Of a stretch of DNA of 63,538 nt, positions 1 through 8,424 are shown in pieces. A model generated the notes under the pieces. It was not told the DNA's origin, searched no databases, and was given only the letters and a program-made list of their open reading frames with translations. The translations under genes and the position numbers were made by a program. Origin of the DNA: Desulfuromonadales bacterium (GTDB lineage: Bacteria; Desulfobacterota; Desulfuromonadia; Desulfuromonadales; BM103); contig JAMONP010000102.1 of the NCBI GenBank assembly GCA_027065695.1, positions 1 to 63,538 of the forward strand. The letters run 5' to 3'. Positions within the stretch are counted from its first letter, which is position 1; the number at the start of each line of letters is the position of its first letter.

Positions 1-232
1 AGCTGTTCAGGCGTTGCGACAAAAGCTCAAAGTTCAAGGGATTAATGATAGCTGGATCCATCTGCGAGAGACCTTGTCGGTACAGCAAAGAGTCACCGCC
101 ACCTTCAAGCAGCGCGATGGTCGTACCCTACATGTTCGCAAGGCAACGGTTGCAGAGCCGAAGCTCAAGAAACTTTATGAGGCTTTGGGGGCGTGTATGT
201 CTCCAGGAGGTGTCAAAAAGCTGGTCAATTAA
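1..232 (+). CDS. IS transposase C-terminus (partial, IS1634/IS4-like)
   Basis: The reading frame is open from the window edge to a TAA at 230-232, giving about 76 C-terminal residues. The stretch LSVQQRVTATFKQRDGRTLH followed by VRKAT, and the ending LGACMSPGGVKKL, resemble the C-terminal end of IS1634-type DDE transposases as I remember them. The catalytic DDE core lies outside the window, so activity cannot be judged. No clear terminal inverted repeat was found downstream, so the right end of the element is undefined. The family call comes from recognition of the tail alone. Confidence 0.6.
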   Translation, partial: AVQALRQKLKVQGINDSWIHLRETLSVQQRVTATFKQRDGRTLHVRKATVAEPKLKKLYEALGACMSPGGVKKLVN

Positions 233-635
233 CATGTGTGGTTGCTAATGTAGTGCCATACGGTCGTTTTCTAAGCGGCAAGACACCGTTTTTGTTGAAT
301 ATTTTTTTCTGTATGTTAAACGTGGGTTAAGATTCTCAACGCCGTAAACGAGCAACAGTTGATCGTGTTTTTCTCATAAATCACGATTTATAAGAAGATT
401 AATCTCTGGCATGTAGGCTTACTATAAATCCTGTTGCAACTCATTCTTACATTACCTAAGGATATTTAGTATGTGGGGGGCACAGGACAAAACCAGACAT
501 TGCCTGTCTGATCAAGCCCCGGTTACTATAGATTAAAAACTGTGACAGCCTTACAACTCCTGATGCTCATCTAACCTGCATAACACTTACAATCCAGCTT
601 AGTCGCCTTTAGGATCAGGGGGTTCTCGTGCCGCG
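233..635. other. Gene-free spacer after the transposase
   Basis: I see no convincing gene here. It is AT-rich between about 280 and 440. A small hairpin CAGACA-TTGCC-TGTCTG lies at 494-510, and a short palindrome TAAATCACGATTTA near 378. The right end of the IS element must lie in this stretch or just before it, but I could not place it. No clear terminator was found for the minus-strand DUF2007 gene that ends at 636. Confidence 0.4.
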
Positions 636-953
636 TCACGCGTCCCGTTTTTGTTCACACTGCCAACAAGCACCAAATTGCCCTTCCAAAACTTCCCCAC
701 ACGACGAACAAGTCCAAGAAGCGGCATTTTCCTCATTCTTGAGCCAGTTATCGAGCAGCATCCTCGCCCGTGGCCAGACTTCATCGTCAACCACCCAGAG
801 TTCAGGAGAACATTCGAGAAAGGGGATCTCACCAAGAGCGGCAAAGAGTTGTTCGTTGCGAATCAGACAAGCCACACCTTCGCGCGCCAGTAGTTCTTGC
901 AACAAACCGGCTTCGGCGCGATCGGCTAAAGTAAACGTGTGTAGCTTCTTCAT
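636..953 (-). CDS. DUF2007-type putative signal-transducing protein with zinc-ribbon tail
   Basis: This is a 105-residue protein. Its first 70 residues match the DUF2007 pattern: an N-terminal strand, then a helix (ADRAEAGLLQELLAREGV), then a short-range ferredoxin-like fold that includes VVDDEVWPRARMLL. The tail carries CSSC and CWQC, a likely zinc ribbon. The family is annotated as putative signal transducing, but its biochemical role is not established. It starts 15 bases after the RNase D stop on the same strand, so the two are probably co-transcribed. No strong Shine-Dalgarno sequence is visible before the ATG. Confidence 0.7.
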   Translation of the reverse strand: MKKLHTFTLADRAEAGLLQELLAREGVACLIRNEQLFAALGEIPFLECSPELWVVDDEVWPRARMLLDNWLKNEENAASWTCSSCGEVLEGQFGACWQCEQKRDA

Positions 954-968
954 AAGCTGCGGAGGAGC

Positions 969-2090
969 TCAGGCCAAGACGCCCAGCAAGCCCTCACCTA
1001 ACACCTCTTTCTGCCAGTTTTTCAAACCGGCAACTTCACTAAGATCAGAGGTGGACTGCGGCTTGGCCGAGGCCAGGGCCTCAAGAGCCGCATTATTGAT
1101 CAGCACTCCGGGGTCCAGAGCGTATTCAGCGGCCGCTTGCTGCCGCCACTTTTTAAGGGCTTTAACCTGGCCTTCAAAATCCGGATCCTTTGTCCGTCGC
1201 GGCTGACGCGGGAATTGTGGCAACTCGGCCTCAGGTATATTCAGGCCCTCGCGAACAGCGTTTAGCAGCGTGCGACCATGTCTTTCAACTAGGCGCGGCG
1301 TCAGGTTTTGTATGCCGCGCAAGTCGCCAGGGAATTTTGGCATCCGCTGAGCAATTTCCATGACAGGACCATTACCCAGGATTTTGTAAACCGGCCGGTT
1401 GAGTCGGGCACCTTCCTGCTCACGCCACTGCAGCAGCTTTTCCAGAACACCGCGCTCACGGCGAGAAAGGAGGCCTGCACCCTTGAAGCGCAGGCAGAGA
1501 GGTCCGTCGATTTCAGCGAAGCGCACCTCCTCCATCAAGGTAAACTCTTCCGCAGCCCAACTCATGCGTCCCAATGCCTCTAAACGCTCTTCGAAGATGG
1601 CCACCAGCTGGTGCAGATGGCAGGTATCCTCGGCTGCATAGCTGACCATCTCGACCGGCAGGGGGCGCTGCGACCAGTCGGCACGCTGGTATTTTTTGTT
1701 GAGTTCCACGCTAAAATACTTGCGTAGCAGATCGGCCAGACCGACACGATCCTCACCTAGCAGCTGAGCACAAATCATGGTATCGAAAAGACCATGTACG
1801 CTCAGGTTAAAATCACGGTTCAAACTGCGCATATCGTAATCTGCCGCGTGGAATATTTTACGAATAGCAGGGTTGGTAAAGACCGCTTGAAGGGGGCTGA
1901 GATCTGTTGCTGCCAGCGGATCAATCAGCACAGTCCGCTGCAGCGTCGAGATCTGAATCAGGCAGACCTTCTCCTGGTAGTTGTGCATCGAGTCGGCCTC
2001 CAGATCAACAGCAATGGTAGTCTCAGAGGTAAGCTGCCCGGCCAGTTCGGCGACCTGGGCATTCGTCGTCAGAATTTCAATCTCATCCAT
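969..2090 (-). CDS. rnd: Ribonuclease D
   Basis: This 373-residue protein has the DEDD 3'-5' exonuclease fold. Motif I is AVDLEADSMHNY near residue 28, the middle motif is IFHAADYDMRSL, and the DEDDy motif is VSYAAEDTCHLHQL. An HRDC-like helical domain follows (LQWREQEGARLNRPVYKIL). The length equals that of classical RNase D, which trims the 3' ends of tRNA precursors and other stable RNAs using two metal ions. The gene is followed by the DUF2007 gene and preceded by a long repeat-filled spacer that must contain its promoter. Confidence 0.9.
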   Translation of the reverse strand: MDEIEILTTNAQVAELAGQLTSETTIAVDLEADSMHNYQEKVCLIQISTLQRTVLIDPLAATDLSPLQAVFTNPAIRKIFHAADYDMRSLNRDFNLSVHGLFDTMICAQLLGEDRVGLADLLRKYFSVELNKKYQRADWSQRPLPVEMVSYAAEDTCHLHQLVAIFEERLEALGRMSWAAEEFTLMEEVRFAEIDGPLCLRFKGAGLLSRRERGVLEKLLQWREQEGARLNRPVYKILGNGPVMEIAQRMPKFPGDLRGIQNLTPRLVERHGRTLLNAVREGLNIPEAELPQFPRQPRRTKDPDFEGQVKALKKWRQQAAAEYALDPGVLINNAALEALASAKPQSTSDLSEVAGLKNWQKEVLGEGLLGVLA

Positions 2091-2138
2091 TTATCATTCG
2101 CTTTCTTTTTTATTGATGATTCAGCGCTATTTATAAAC

Positions 2139-2159
2139 TGTCATTCACGAGGGTGTAAT
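2139..2159 (+). repeat. Half copy of a TGTCATTC-type palindromic repeat
   Basis: TGTCATTCACGAGGGTGTAA matches the left arm of the complete palindromic element at 20068-20143 with one mismatch. The similarity continues about 15-20 bases upstream (ATTCAGCG...). The right arm is absent here. Confidence 0.6.
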
Positions 2160-2169
2160 AATTACAAGC

Positions 2170-2250
2170 AAGACCGACGGGTCGCGTCCCGACAGACGCC
2201 TTACTTTTTACAACGCCAAAAAAGTATGCAAAAAGGCTTTTCTCCTGCGG
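2170..2250 (+). repeat. Degenerate GC-rich repeat, copy 1
   Basis: The block AAGACCGACGGGTC...CCGACAG...ACGCCAAAAAAGTATGC aligns, with many differences, to the reverse complement of 2711-2793. It resembles the widespread 'AAAGAAAGTAACCAAAG' intergenic repeat found in many proteobacteria. Function unknown. Confidence 0.5.
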
Positions 2251-2547
2251 AGGGCACTTCTTTCTCCAGTGGTCGGTGTTTTGTTCTGCTGTAAGGTTGA
2301 TGAGTACTTGAGTACTGCGTGGCAGCGAAGACCAATCCCTGCTTTTTTGAACCTACAAACTAAAGGTGAGTGCTAATCCTTATAGCTTGTGCCTGACTTG
2401 CAACCCTCCTGCCTGTCGCTACAACAGCCCCAGCACCATGCAACAATCAGCACAAAAGCTCAGCAGCAAAAACAAAACAGCATGCAACCTTATTCATCAA
2501 GAGCCGTTACTGGTTTACGCACCGACAATACTGAGCAAGAAATACCT

Positions 2548-2709
2548 GGAGCCTGTCCGACAATTAAGGATCGAAGCGAAAGCCCAGACGTTTGAGTACA
2601 GATTTTAGCTCGTTTGAGATTAATAGCCATAGCTATTGGTCGAAAAGGAGCTGAAATATGGGCCAAACAGCTGGGTTTGCAGCCGGTCATGGATTGTCGG
2701 ACAGGCTCC
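2548..2709 (+). mobile_element. MITE-like element, copy 1 (162 bp)
   Basis: The ends are perfect 17-base inverted repeats, GGAGCCTGTCCGACAAT at 2548-2564 and its complement at 2693-2709. The interior is about 90% identical, in opposite orientation, to the 161-bp element at 15148-15308. It carries no transposase. Being small, bounded by inverted repeats and multicopy fits a non-autonomous element moved by an IS elsewhere in the genome. An interior mini-ORF is conserved between copies only as far as the DNA is. Confidence 0.75.
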
Positions 2710-2710
2710 T

Positions 2711-2793
2711 AACGCCGCGCAAAGCGTTCTTTGGTTACTTTCTTTGGCTTTGGAAAGAAAGTTACCCGGCTGTCGGCCGGGACCGACGGTCTT
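2711..2793 (-). repeat. Degenerate GC-rich repeat, copy 2 (inverted)
   Basis: The block TTTGGTTACTTTCTTTGGCT...GGACCGACGGTCTT is a diverged inverted copy of 2170-2250. It starts one base after the MITE-like element ends, so the MITE may have inserted beside or into it. Confidence 0.5.
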
Positions 2794-2835
2794 GATTTTG
2801 GAGTTTTTCGCGCCACGCGCCACGAACCCTCAATC

Positions 2836-5256
2836 CTATACCATCTCCTGCAGATAATTAAAGAACGATCTTCCCGGCAAGGCCTCATCCTGCTCAAAAG
2901 CCGCCAGCACATGCCGCCCCTCGGCAGAAGTCGGTCCCAGATGAGCCAGATCAACCACAAAACGGTTGCAGCCCATTTGCCGCAATTCATCCAGATGGCC
3001 AATCAGAGAGAAGTCCTTCTCGGGACGAATGACTGTGAGCCCGGCACGATTATCTATTCGGTAAGACTCGTCACGATCGGAAACCAGCGGATGCTCAGGC
3101 TTGACGCCTCGTAACGGAATACGCGAGGTCATCATCGGCAGATTGGCGTAGACAGTGACTGCCAGCGGCAGACCGGTCTCACGGTTAAGAACAGCGGCCA
3201 TATTGTCGCGGTCATCCTCGACATAAAGAGTCGCGGCCGCAAGCCCCAGATCGCGCCAGGCACAGGCCGCCTGACTATTGGTGGTAAAGAGGCGGTAGCC
3301 ACTCTGCAAAAACAAACCTTCACAGCCGGTAAACAACAACAGCTGGCTGATATTCTGCAAACGAAAATGACGGAATCCAGACTCGATCAAACGGTTTACT
3401 TCCGTCTGAAACTCCGGCCAGTCTTTATCAAAAATTGCCAGGGGCAGGTCCCAAAGAATCTGTTTCTGGATCTTGCTGGGTTTATAAATCTCGGTGGGCT
3501 GCCGAAGCTTGCTGGTCGCTCGACTGCCTGCCTTGATTTTGCTGCAGGCACCTGGGCTAAGTGGCAAGATCAGCTCATCAACTCCACCTTGTTTGAGCAG
3601 GGAGAGATCGTGCAGATTACCGAGCACCACGGCGACATGAGGCGTGTCAACCGGTGACATCCCGGCCGGAACCAGATCGGCCATGGCCTGGCGCCGGTGA
3701 GCAGTGCGTGCCTCATGCTGACAGTCCTCCAGAAGGCCAGCCAGTTCCTGGTAAAACTCCCGGCGGATGGCGTTGAGGCGGCTGAGCGGTAAAACCACGG
3801 CTGGCAGCGGCCCACACTCAAGAGATCCCAAGGTGAGTGGCAACTGACCAGTTTTGCCAAAAACCTTGGCCAGCACCTCATGCGATAATGGCCGATCCTT
3901 GGCGGGGAACGACTCAACCGTATAGTGGTGCGCAAGTGACAGACCATGACAGGCCGCACTCAGTTCGATCCGCTCAGGCGTCGGCATAAACACAGAGAGA
4001 TCGACCACCGCCTCTCCGGGGGTGACGCTCTCGAGACGCTTGCGGCAGGCAGACTGACTCAGGTTAAAGGCCTTGCCCGAAGACACCTTGTAGACACGGT
4101 CACCGGCGCGAAAGGCCTTGCCGGGAGGACAACCGACAGCAACCCGCTCACCCCCGTTGACCCGATTAACGGCTTTCCCGGCAAGACGCAGGTCACGAAT
4201 CGTAAACGCCGTACCCGGCTTGTCAGTAGCGGGCTGAATGCGCAGGCGATCCCCCAGATGCACCGGGTCACGGGGAAGAAAAGAGAGCAAACCACCCTGG
4301 CAATGCTCAACACTGCCGATCAGCCGTCCGGTTGCACCATGCACACCGGGGTTGACCATGTCAGCAGGGTTATTGCCCGGCAGAAAACCACGGGTCGGCA
4401 AGCGACCGAACGATTCCTTGAGCAACTCTTTGGCGGTGCCGATTGCCGCCGCACGCTCTCGCTCCGAAGTATCGAGAACCGTACGGTAGGCCTGAACAAC
4501 GTTGGCTACATATTCAGCACTCTTCATGCGCCCTTCGATCTTGAAGCTCATGATCCCCGCTGCGGCAAGTTCCGGCAGCAAGTCGATTGCTGAGAGGTCG
4601 TTAGGCGAAAAATAGTAACCGTCTTTACCCTTATGATGATAACGCCGGCGGCAGGGCTGGGCGCAGCGGCCACGGTTGCCGCTCATACCACCGAGCCAGG
4701 AGGAAAAGCTACACTGGCCGGAGAAGGAGAAACAGTGGGCGCCATGAACAAAGTGTTCGAGATCAAGGCTCGTTGCGCGCTTGATCGCCGCAATTTCCGC
4801 TAAAGTCAGCTCGCGGGCAAGCACGGCACGGGAAAACCCAAGGCGCTCCGCCATCTGTACTCCGGCGGCATTATGAATGGTCAGCTGCGTCGAAGCATGC
4901 AGCTCAAGGCCTGGGAAGTGGCGCTTGGCCAACCGCCAGACTCCCATATCCTGGAGGATCACCGCATCAATGCCGATGGCCTCAACCGCAGCCAGCACAT
5001 CAATCAGATGCGAGAGTTCTTTCTCTTTAACCAGCGTGTTGAGAGTCAGAAAGACTTTGCGCTGGCGCGCGTGCGCATAGCCGACCATGCGCTCCAGCTC
5101 ATCGCGATTGACATTTTTGGCCTTGGCCCGGGCGGAGAATTCCTTGAGGCCCACGTAAACTGCATCAGCGCCAAACTCCATGGCCGCAAAAAAGGCTTCG
5201 AGGCTACCGGCAGGGGCAAGGAGTTCCGGTTTTGGTTGTGAGTGGGTGTGCGTCAT
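2836..5256 (-). CDS. U32-family peptidase-like protein with DUF3656 domain (RlhA-like)
   Basis: This 806-residue protein begins with PELLAPAGSLEAFFAAMEFG, the canonical start of U32 proteins. The family signature region contains HGAHCFSFSGQCSFSSW and NRGRCAQPCRRRY, whose cysteines are the conserved set thought to bind an Fe-S cluster. The long C-terminal half matches the DUF3656 architecture of large U32 members. The E. coli relative RlhA (YdcP) hydroxylates C2501 of 23S rRNA, and other relatives (UbiU/V, TrhP) act in oxygen-independent hydroxylation. A tRNA or rRNA hydroxylation role is therefore more likely than proteolysis, but the exact substrate is not shown by the sequence. The gene stands alone on the minus strand. 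Confidence 0.85.
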   Translation of the reverse strand: MTHTHSQPKPELLAPAGSLEAFFAAMEFGADAVYVGLKEFSARAKAKNVNRDELERMVGYAHARQRKVFLTLNTLVKEKELSHLIDVLAAVEAIGIDAVILQDMGVWRLAKRHFPGLELHASTQLTIHNAAGVQMAERLGFSRAVLARELTLAEIAAIKRATSLDLEHFVHGAHCFSFSGQCSFSSWLGGMSGNRGRCAQPCRRRYHHKGKDGYYFSPNDLSAIDLLPELAAAGIMSFKIEGRMKSAEYVANVVQAYRTVLDTSERERAAAIGTAKELLKESFGRLPTRGFLPGNNPADMVNPGVHGATGRLIGSVEHCQGGLLSFLPRDPVHLGDRLRIQPATDKPGTAFTIRDLRLAGKAVNRVNGGERVAVGCPPGKAFRAGDRVYKVSSGKAFNLSQSACRKRLESVTPGEAVVDLSVFMPTPERIELSAACHGLSLAHHYTVESFPAKDRPLSHEVLAKVFGKTGQLPLTLGSLECGPLPAVVLPLSRLNAIRREFYQELAGLLEDCQHEARTAHRRQAMADLVPAGMSPVDTPHVAVVLGNLHDLSLLKQGGVDELILPLSPGACSKIKAGSRATSKLRQPTEIYKPSKIQKQILWDLPLAIFDKDWPEFQTEVNRLIESGFRHFRLQNISQLLLFTGCEGLFLQSGYRLFTTNSQAACAWRDLGLAAATLYVEDDRDNMAAVLNRETGLPLAVTVYANLPMMTSRIPLRGVKPEHPLVSDRDESYRIDNRAGLTVIRPEKDFSLIGHLDELRQMGCNRFVVDLAHLGPTSAEGRHVLAAFEQDEALPGRSFFNYLQEMV

Positions 5257-5388
5257 AACTACTTGCTTAATCGAAAGAAAAAGCCAGGGGAACCCCAGCC
5301 CGATGGATATTAGGTCACTCTAGCATGTCAACCTGCGGACTGGCAAGTTACATACAGTCTATGGACAAGGCTAACTTGAGACACTGCC

Positions 5389-6018
5389 CTACTGCCAGCG
5401 CTCACCGTTCCAGGCACACATGGTGAAATGTCCCGGCCGGGTGCCGGTAATGGCCAGGGTCTGCTCACCATCCCTCAGGTAAACAGCTCCGGGCCCCATA
5501 ACGCTGAAGCCGTGTTGGTCGAACTTGAGGCACGGCCTATCATCGCACGGTGCGTAGACAGGACTGGAGAAAGATATGGCACTCCCCGGCGGACTGTTGG
5601 CATTACTGCAGGCTCGGCGATCAATGCCTGGCACCCAGCCGAAGGAGACTCCGGGCGGCAGACTTTTCTGCCAAAGACGATCAGCTTCACCAGCCTCCGT
5701 GGCACCATCGCCGTTGCGATCCTGCCAGCTATAAGCCGCATAGCTCTGCGCATCTGGGTCAAAAACCAGAAAAGTCCGCTGCATAACCAGGGTGCCGTTG
5801 CTCATGGACATGCTAGCGGATCTCTCGGCACGGCCCTGTACCACCTTGAGATCTTCGAGTAATTGATGCCCGGCGCGCTTGAGTTGCCAGGAGCGGACAA
5901 AATGACTGCCACCCCAGGTCGCCGCGCAGGTCATGATACCAATCAAAGCCATCACCATGAGCAGTTCAAGCAAGGTAAAACCACAAGAATTGTGACCTCC
6001 TTCTGGTGCTGTCTCCAT
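5389..6018 (-). CDS. FimT/FimU-type (GspH) type IV minor prepilin
   Basis: This is a 209-residue protein counted from the ATG at 6018. The class III prepilin signal is CGFTLLELLMVMALIGIMT: cleavage after G, then F, with Glu at +5 and a hydrophobic helix. The rest is a GspH-like globular domain with several cysteines. I chose the ATG at 6018 because it overlaps the upstream stop as TAATG and has GGAGA 8 bases before it; a GTG at 6033 is possible. It is the last gene of the minor-pilin operon. Such proteins help to prime or cap the type IV pilus, and their position after pilY1 is unusual. Confidence 0.8.
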   Translation of the reverse strand: METAPEGGHNSCGFTLLELLMVMALIGIMTCAATWGGSHFVRSWQLKRAGHQLLEDLKVVQGRAERSASMSMSNGTLVMQRTFLVFDPDAQSYAAYSWQDRNGDGATEAGEADRLWQKSLPPGVSFGWVPGIDRRACSNANSPPGSAISFSSPVYAPCDDRPCLKFDQHGFSVMGPGAVYLRDGEQTLAITGTRPGHFTMCAWNGERWQ

Positions 6019-7805
6019 TAGCGATGTCTCCACGACAAAATCCTGACCGAGCCGAGCTCGCCAAGCGGCTCTGTCAAGCGACTGGCAGTGCCGAACTGGG
6101 TCACTTCACCAGTCAGGGCTACCGAGACAGCCACACCCGGCTCAGCCACAACTCGCCCAACGGTAGCAGCGTCAGCATTGCGGCTGATTTCTTCCTCGCC
6201 GGTCTTGTTGAGCGCCACGATCCGTCCAGAAGTCGGCTGTTCACCTGCTCGGGCCAGGGAAAGATAATCGATTGCTGTCGCAAAGATCAGGTTGCCTGAA
6301 GCATCGAGGGTGGGTGTCTCCCAGAGCTTTTCTCCTGCTGCCAGCGGATAGCTCCAGCGCAAACGCCTACCCTCAAGCTGGATCTCTACTGCGTAAACAG
6401 CATATTGAGTATTATCAGTAGCATGCTCAACACCACCGGTGCCAAAGATCGCCAAGCGCTTGTGAACAGCTATGCCAGCACCAATTGGTTCTGCAGCGCC
6501 CCCCGGAACCTCGTAAACTGGTGCATCGCCATAGGCATGACCATCTTCAAGCGCAAGCGCCCATAACTGCCCGACCAGATCACCAAAAACCAGCGTGTCT
6601 CTCCTGCCATCGCCATCGAGGTCCATCAGTGCTGGAACCGCCGGTGTGGCTTCGGCCACGGGCCCTGACGTTGCATAGGCAGAAGTGAACTGCCAAAGAC
6701 CCTGCCCGCTCTGCAACTCCAGGGCGAGAGCATGAATACCGTTAAGACCCGTTCCGTCGGCATAATCTGCGGTAAGAAAGATACAGTTTAATGCAGCAGA
6801 TGCACCACCACAGGCATCGACGACGACACCACGAGTTCGACCGACACCCTCCCCCGGCAGGAGTTTTTCCCAAAGCAGCTCAGGCTGGTAAGGGTCGGTG
6901 ATATCCATGACAAAAATGCAGCTACGTCGGCTCTGCACGATGGTACCGGTCGCCACTAGCAGAGTGTGCCAGTTGTGTCGACCATCACCATCTAAATCGA
7001 GGAACAGCTCCCTGACCACCGGTGAACCATCGAGATGCACAGCAATCTCACCGAGCAAATCACCCAGAGGCTGATCCTTGAGATGTGGCAGAAAGCTACC
7101 GGGCAGGTACGCCCAGAGCTCTGTGCCGCCAGCAGAGTCATCGATCAGGTGATGATCGGCGTCAGCATCCCAGCGGCCAACAAAAAAAGCATGCAGCATG
7201 CCATCCTCTGCGCCCACATAGAGTACGCAGTCACGTTGACCCGCCTCTGCACTGACCAAACTGCGACCGACCAACACCGGGGAAGAACGGCTGATACTCC
7301 AGAGCCGCTGCGGATCATCGACCGAGCCAGCAAGCTGATCCGGCAAACCGCCACGGCGGCCACGCACGCTGTGCAGCAACATCTCTGCTTCTGCTGGCGA
7401 AGCAACGCCCAACAGAGGTTGTAATCGTGCCGCTTGGCTGGCCGTCAGGGGAAACTGTCCCCCGACAAGGTTGGTGAAAATGCTACGGTAGAGGTTGCCG
7501 CGCTGAATTATGGCAGGCGGGTCGCTGCTTGCCAGCCCCCCCGGCTCGCCACCAATCCCAGCAAGTGGCATACGCTCGGCAGCATCCCAGAGTGTGACTG
7601 GAAAGGTATCGACAAGATCTATGGCCCGCAGGTGACCGCGATGCCCGGGATAGACCGAACTGGCGACATAGAGGACGCCGTCGGCAAGCACCGGAGAGGT
7701 TGTTACATACTCCTGCAGCAGATCACTCGCCAGCGCCGGACAACTGCCCGTCAACCAGAAGCAAAAGCAGATCAATAAATGGACACGATAGCGATATAAT
7801 TTCAT
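6018..7805 (-). CDS. Short PilY1-like beta-propeller protein
   Basis: This 595-residue protein has a Sec signal peptide (MKLYRYRVHLLICFCFWLTG then CPALA). The body reads as a PilY1 C-terminal beta-propeller: VLYVGAEDGMLHAF, AYLPGSFLPHL, HTLLVATG, and the Asp-rich loops DLDGDGRHN and DLDGDGRRD, which look like calcium-binding sites. The usual N-terminal 400-700 residues (von Willebrand A or adhesin-like region) of full-length PilY1 are missing, so this is either a natural short form or one trimmed at the N-terminus. GGAAGGGGGAA lies just before the ATG. PilY1 works with minor pilins at the pilus tip in adhesion and pilus extension. Confidence 0.8.
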   Translation of the reverse strand: MKLYRYRVHLLICFCFWLTGSCPALASDLLQEYVTTSPVLADGVLYVASSVYPGHRGHLRAIDLVDTFPVTLWDAAERMPLAGIGGEPGGLASSDPPAIIQRGNLYRSIFTNLVGGQFPLTASQAARLQPLLGVASPAEAEMLLHSVRGRRGGLPDQLAGSVDDPQRLWSISRSSPVLVGRSLVSAEAGQRDCVLYVGAEDGMLHAFFVGRWDADADHHLIDDSAGGTELWAYLPGSFLPHLKDQPLGDLLGEIAVHLDGSPVVRELFLDLDGDGRHNWHTLLVATGTIVQSRRSCIFVMDITDPYQPELLWEKLLPGEGVGRTRGVVVDACGGASAALNCIFLTADYADGTGLNGIHALALELQSGQGLWQFTSAYATSGPVAEATPAVPALMDLDGDGRRDTLVFGDLVGQLWALALEDGHAYGDAPVYEVPGGAAEPIGAGIAVHKRLAIFGTGGVEHATDNTQYAVYAVEIQLEGRRLRWSYPLAAGEKLWETPTLDASGNLIFATAIDYLSLARAGEQPTSGRIVALNKTGEEEISRNADAATVGRVVAEPGVAVSVALTGEVTQFGTASRLTEPLGELGSVRILSWRHR

Positions 7806-7893
7806 TTCCCCCTTCCTCCCCAGAGATTTATACGCTCCCCAAAGCGATTCATACCCCCCAGGCGACTCATCAATTCACTGCTGTAACTTGCAT

Positions 7894-8424
7894 TCAATCG
7901 GCTATACCATAGATGCTGACCGGCTCATCGGACAGATGGCTCTGGCTGCCACCTGAACCTGCTGCCGGGCCATATCCAGCAGTTGCCGAGATATCGAAAC
8001 CACAGAGACTTTCAACCATCGCTTCTGCTCCTCGAAGGCCCCGGGCACGCGCCAGCACAAAGATTTTGAGATCGTTATCCTTGCCTGCATCACCGTCACC
8101 GTCCGGGTTGTCACGCAGGTAAATTTCTACGGCCAAGCCATTGACCTCTGTTACCCAGGCGGGTACCGCCGGGTAGGTCTGGAGTGTATCGACCGTCAGA
8201 TAGGTCTGCCAGCCACCTGAACCGGCATAATTGGCGGCCAATTGTTGCCGCGCCGCCTCTATGCCTGCCTGTGCCGCCCAGAAAACCTGCTCACGGATGG
8301 CCGCATTGGCTCCCTGACGAGTCGACTGCCAGACCTTTTCGGTGAAGATATAGGCCATGGACAACAGTACTGTCAGAATCAGCACGACACTGACCAGCGC
8401 CATTCCCCGTTCATTGCAAACCAT
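7894..8424 (-). CDS. PilX-like minor prepilin / pilus assembly protein
   Basis: This 176-residue protein starts with NERGMALVSVVLILTVLLSM, a PilX-type N-terminus (G-M-A-L-V in place of G-F-T-L-x-E) followed by a membrane helix. The region QVFWAAQAGIEAARQQL is typical of PilX/PulK-type minor pilins. It overlaps pilW by 14 bases (8411-8424), so translation is probably coupled. The Asp-rich DNPDGDGDAGKDND stretch could bind calcium. It is expected to join the tip complex with PilV, PilW and PilY1. Confidence 0.75.
   Translation of the reverse strand: MVCNERGMALVSVVLILTVLLSMAYIFTEKVWQSTRQGANAAIREQVFWAAQAGIEAARQQLAANYAGSGGWQTYLTVDTLQTYPAVPAWVTEVNGLAVEIYLRDNPDGDGDAGKDNDLKIFVLARARGLRGAEAMVESLCGFDISATAGYGPAAGSGGSQSHLSDEPVSIYGIAD

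Larger units (their letters stand above)
2091..2835. other. Repeat-filled spacer between rnd and the U32 gene
   Basis: This 745-base spacer holds no convincing gene. It contains, in order, a half copy of a TGTCATTC palindromic repeat (2139-2159), a degenerate GC-rich repeat (about 2170-2250), an unexplained stretch (2251-2547), a complete MITE-like element (2548-2709), and an inverted degenerate copy of the GC-rich repeat (about 2711-2793). Short ORFs in it are by-products of the repeats. The rnd promoter should lie near its left end, but I could not identify it. Confidence 0.6.

Noticed and set aside
2490-2690. Mini-ORF inside the MITE, similar to one at 15167-15358
   Set aside because: Similarity equals the DNA similarity of the two copies, and the substitutions are about half amino-acid-changing, so there is no sign of selection for a protein.
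3946-4593. 215-codon plus-strand ORF opposite the U32 gene
   Set aside because: It is antisense to a family-typical U32 protein and has no domain signal.
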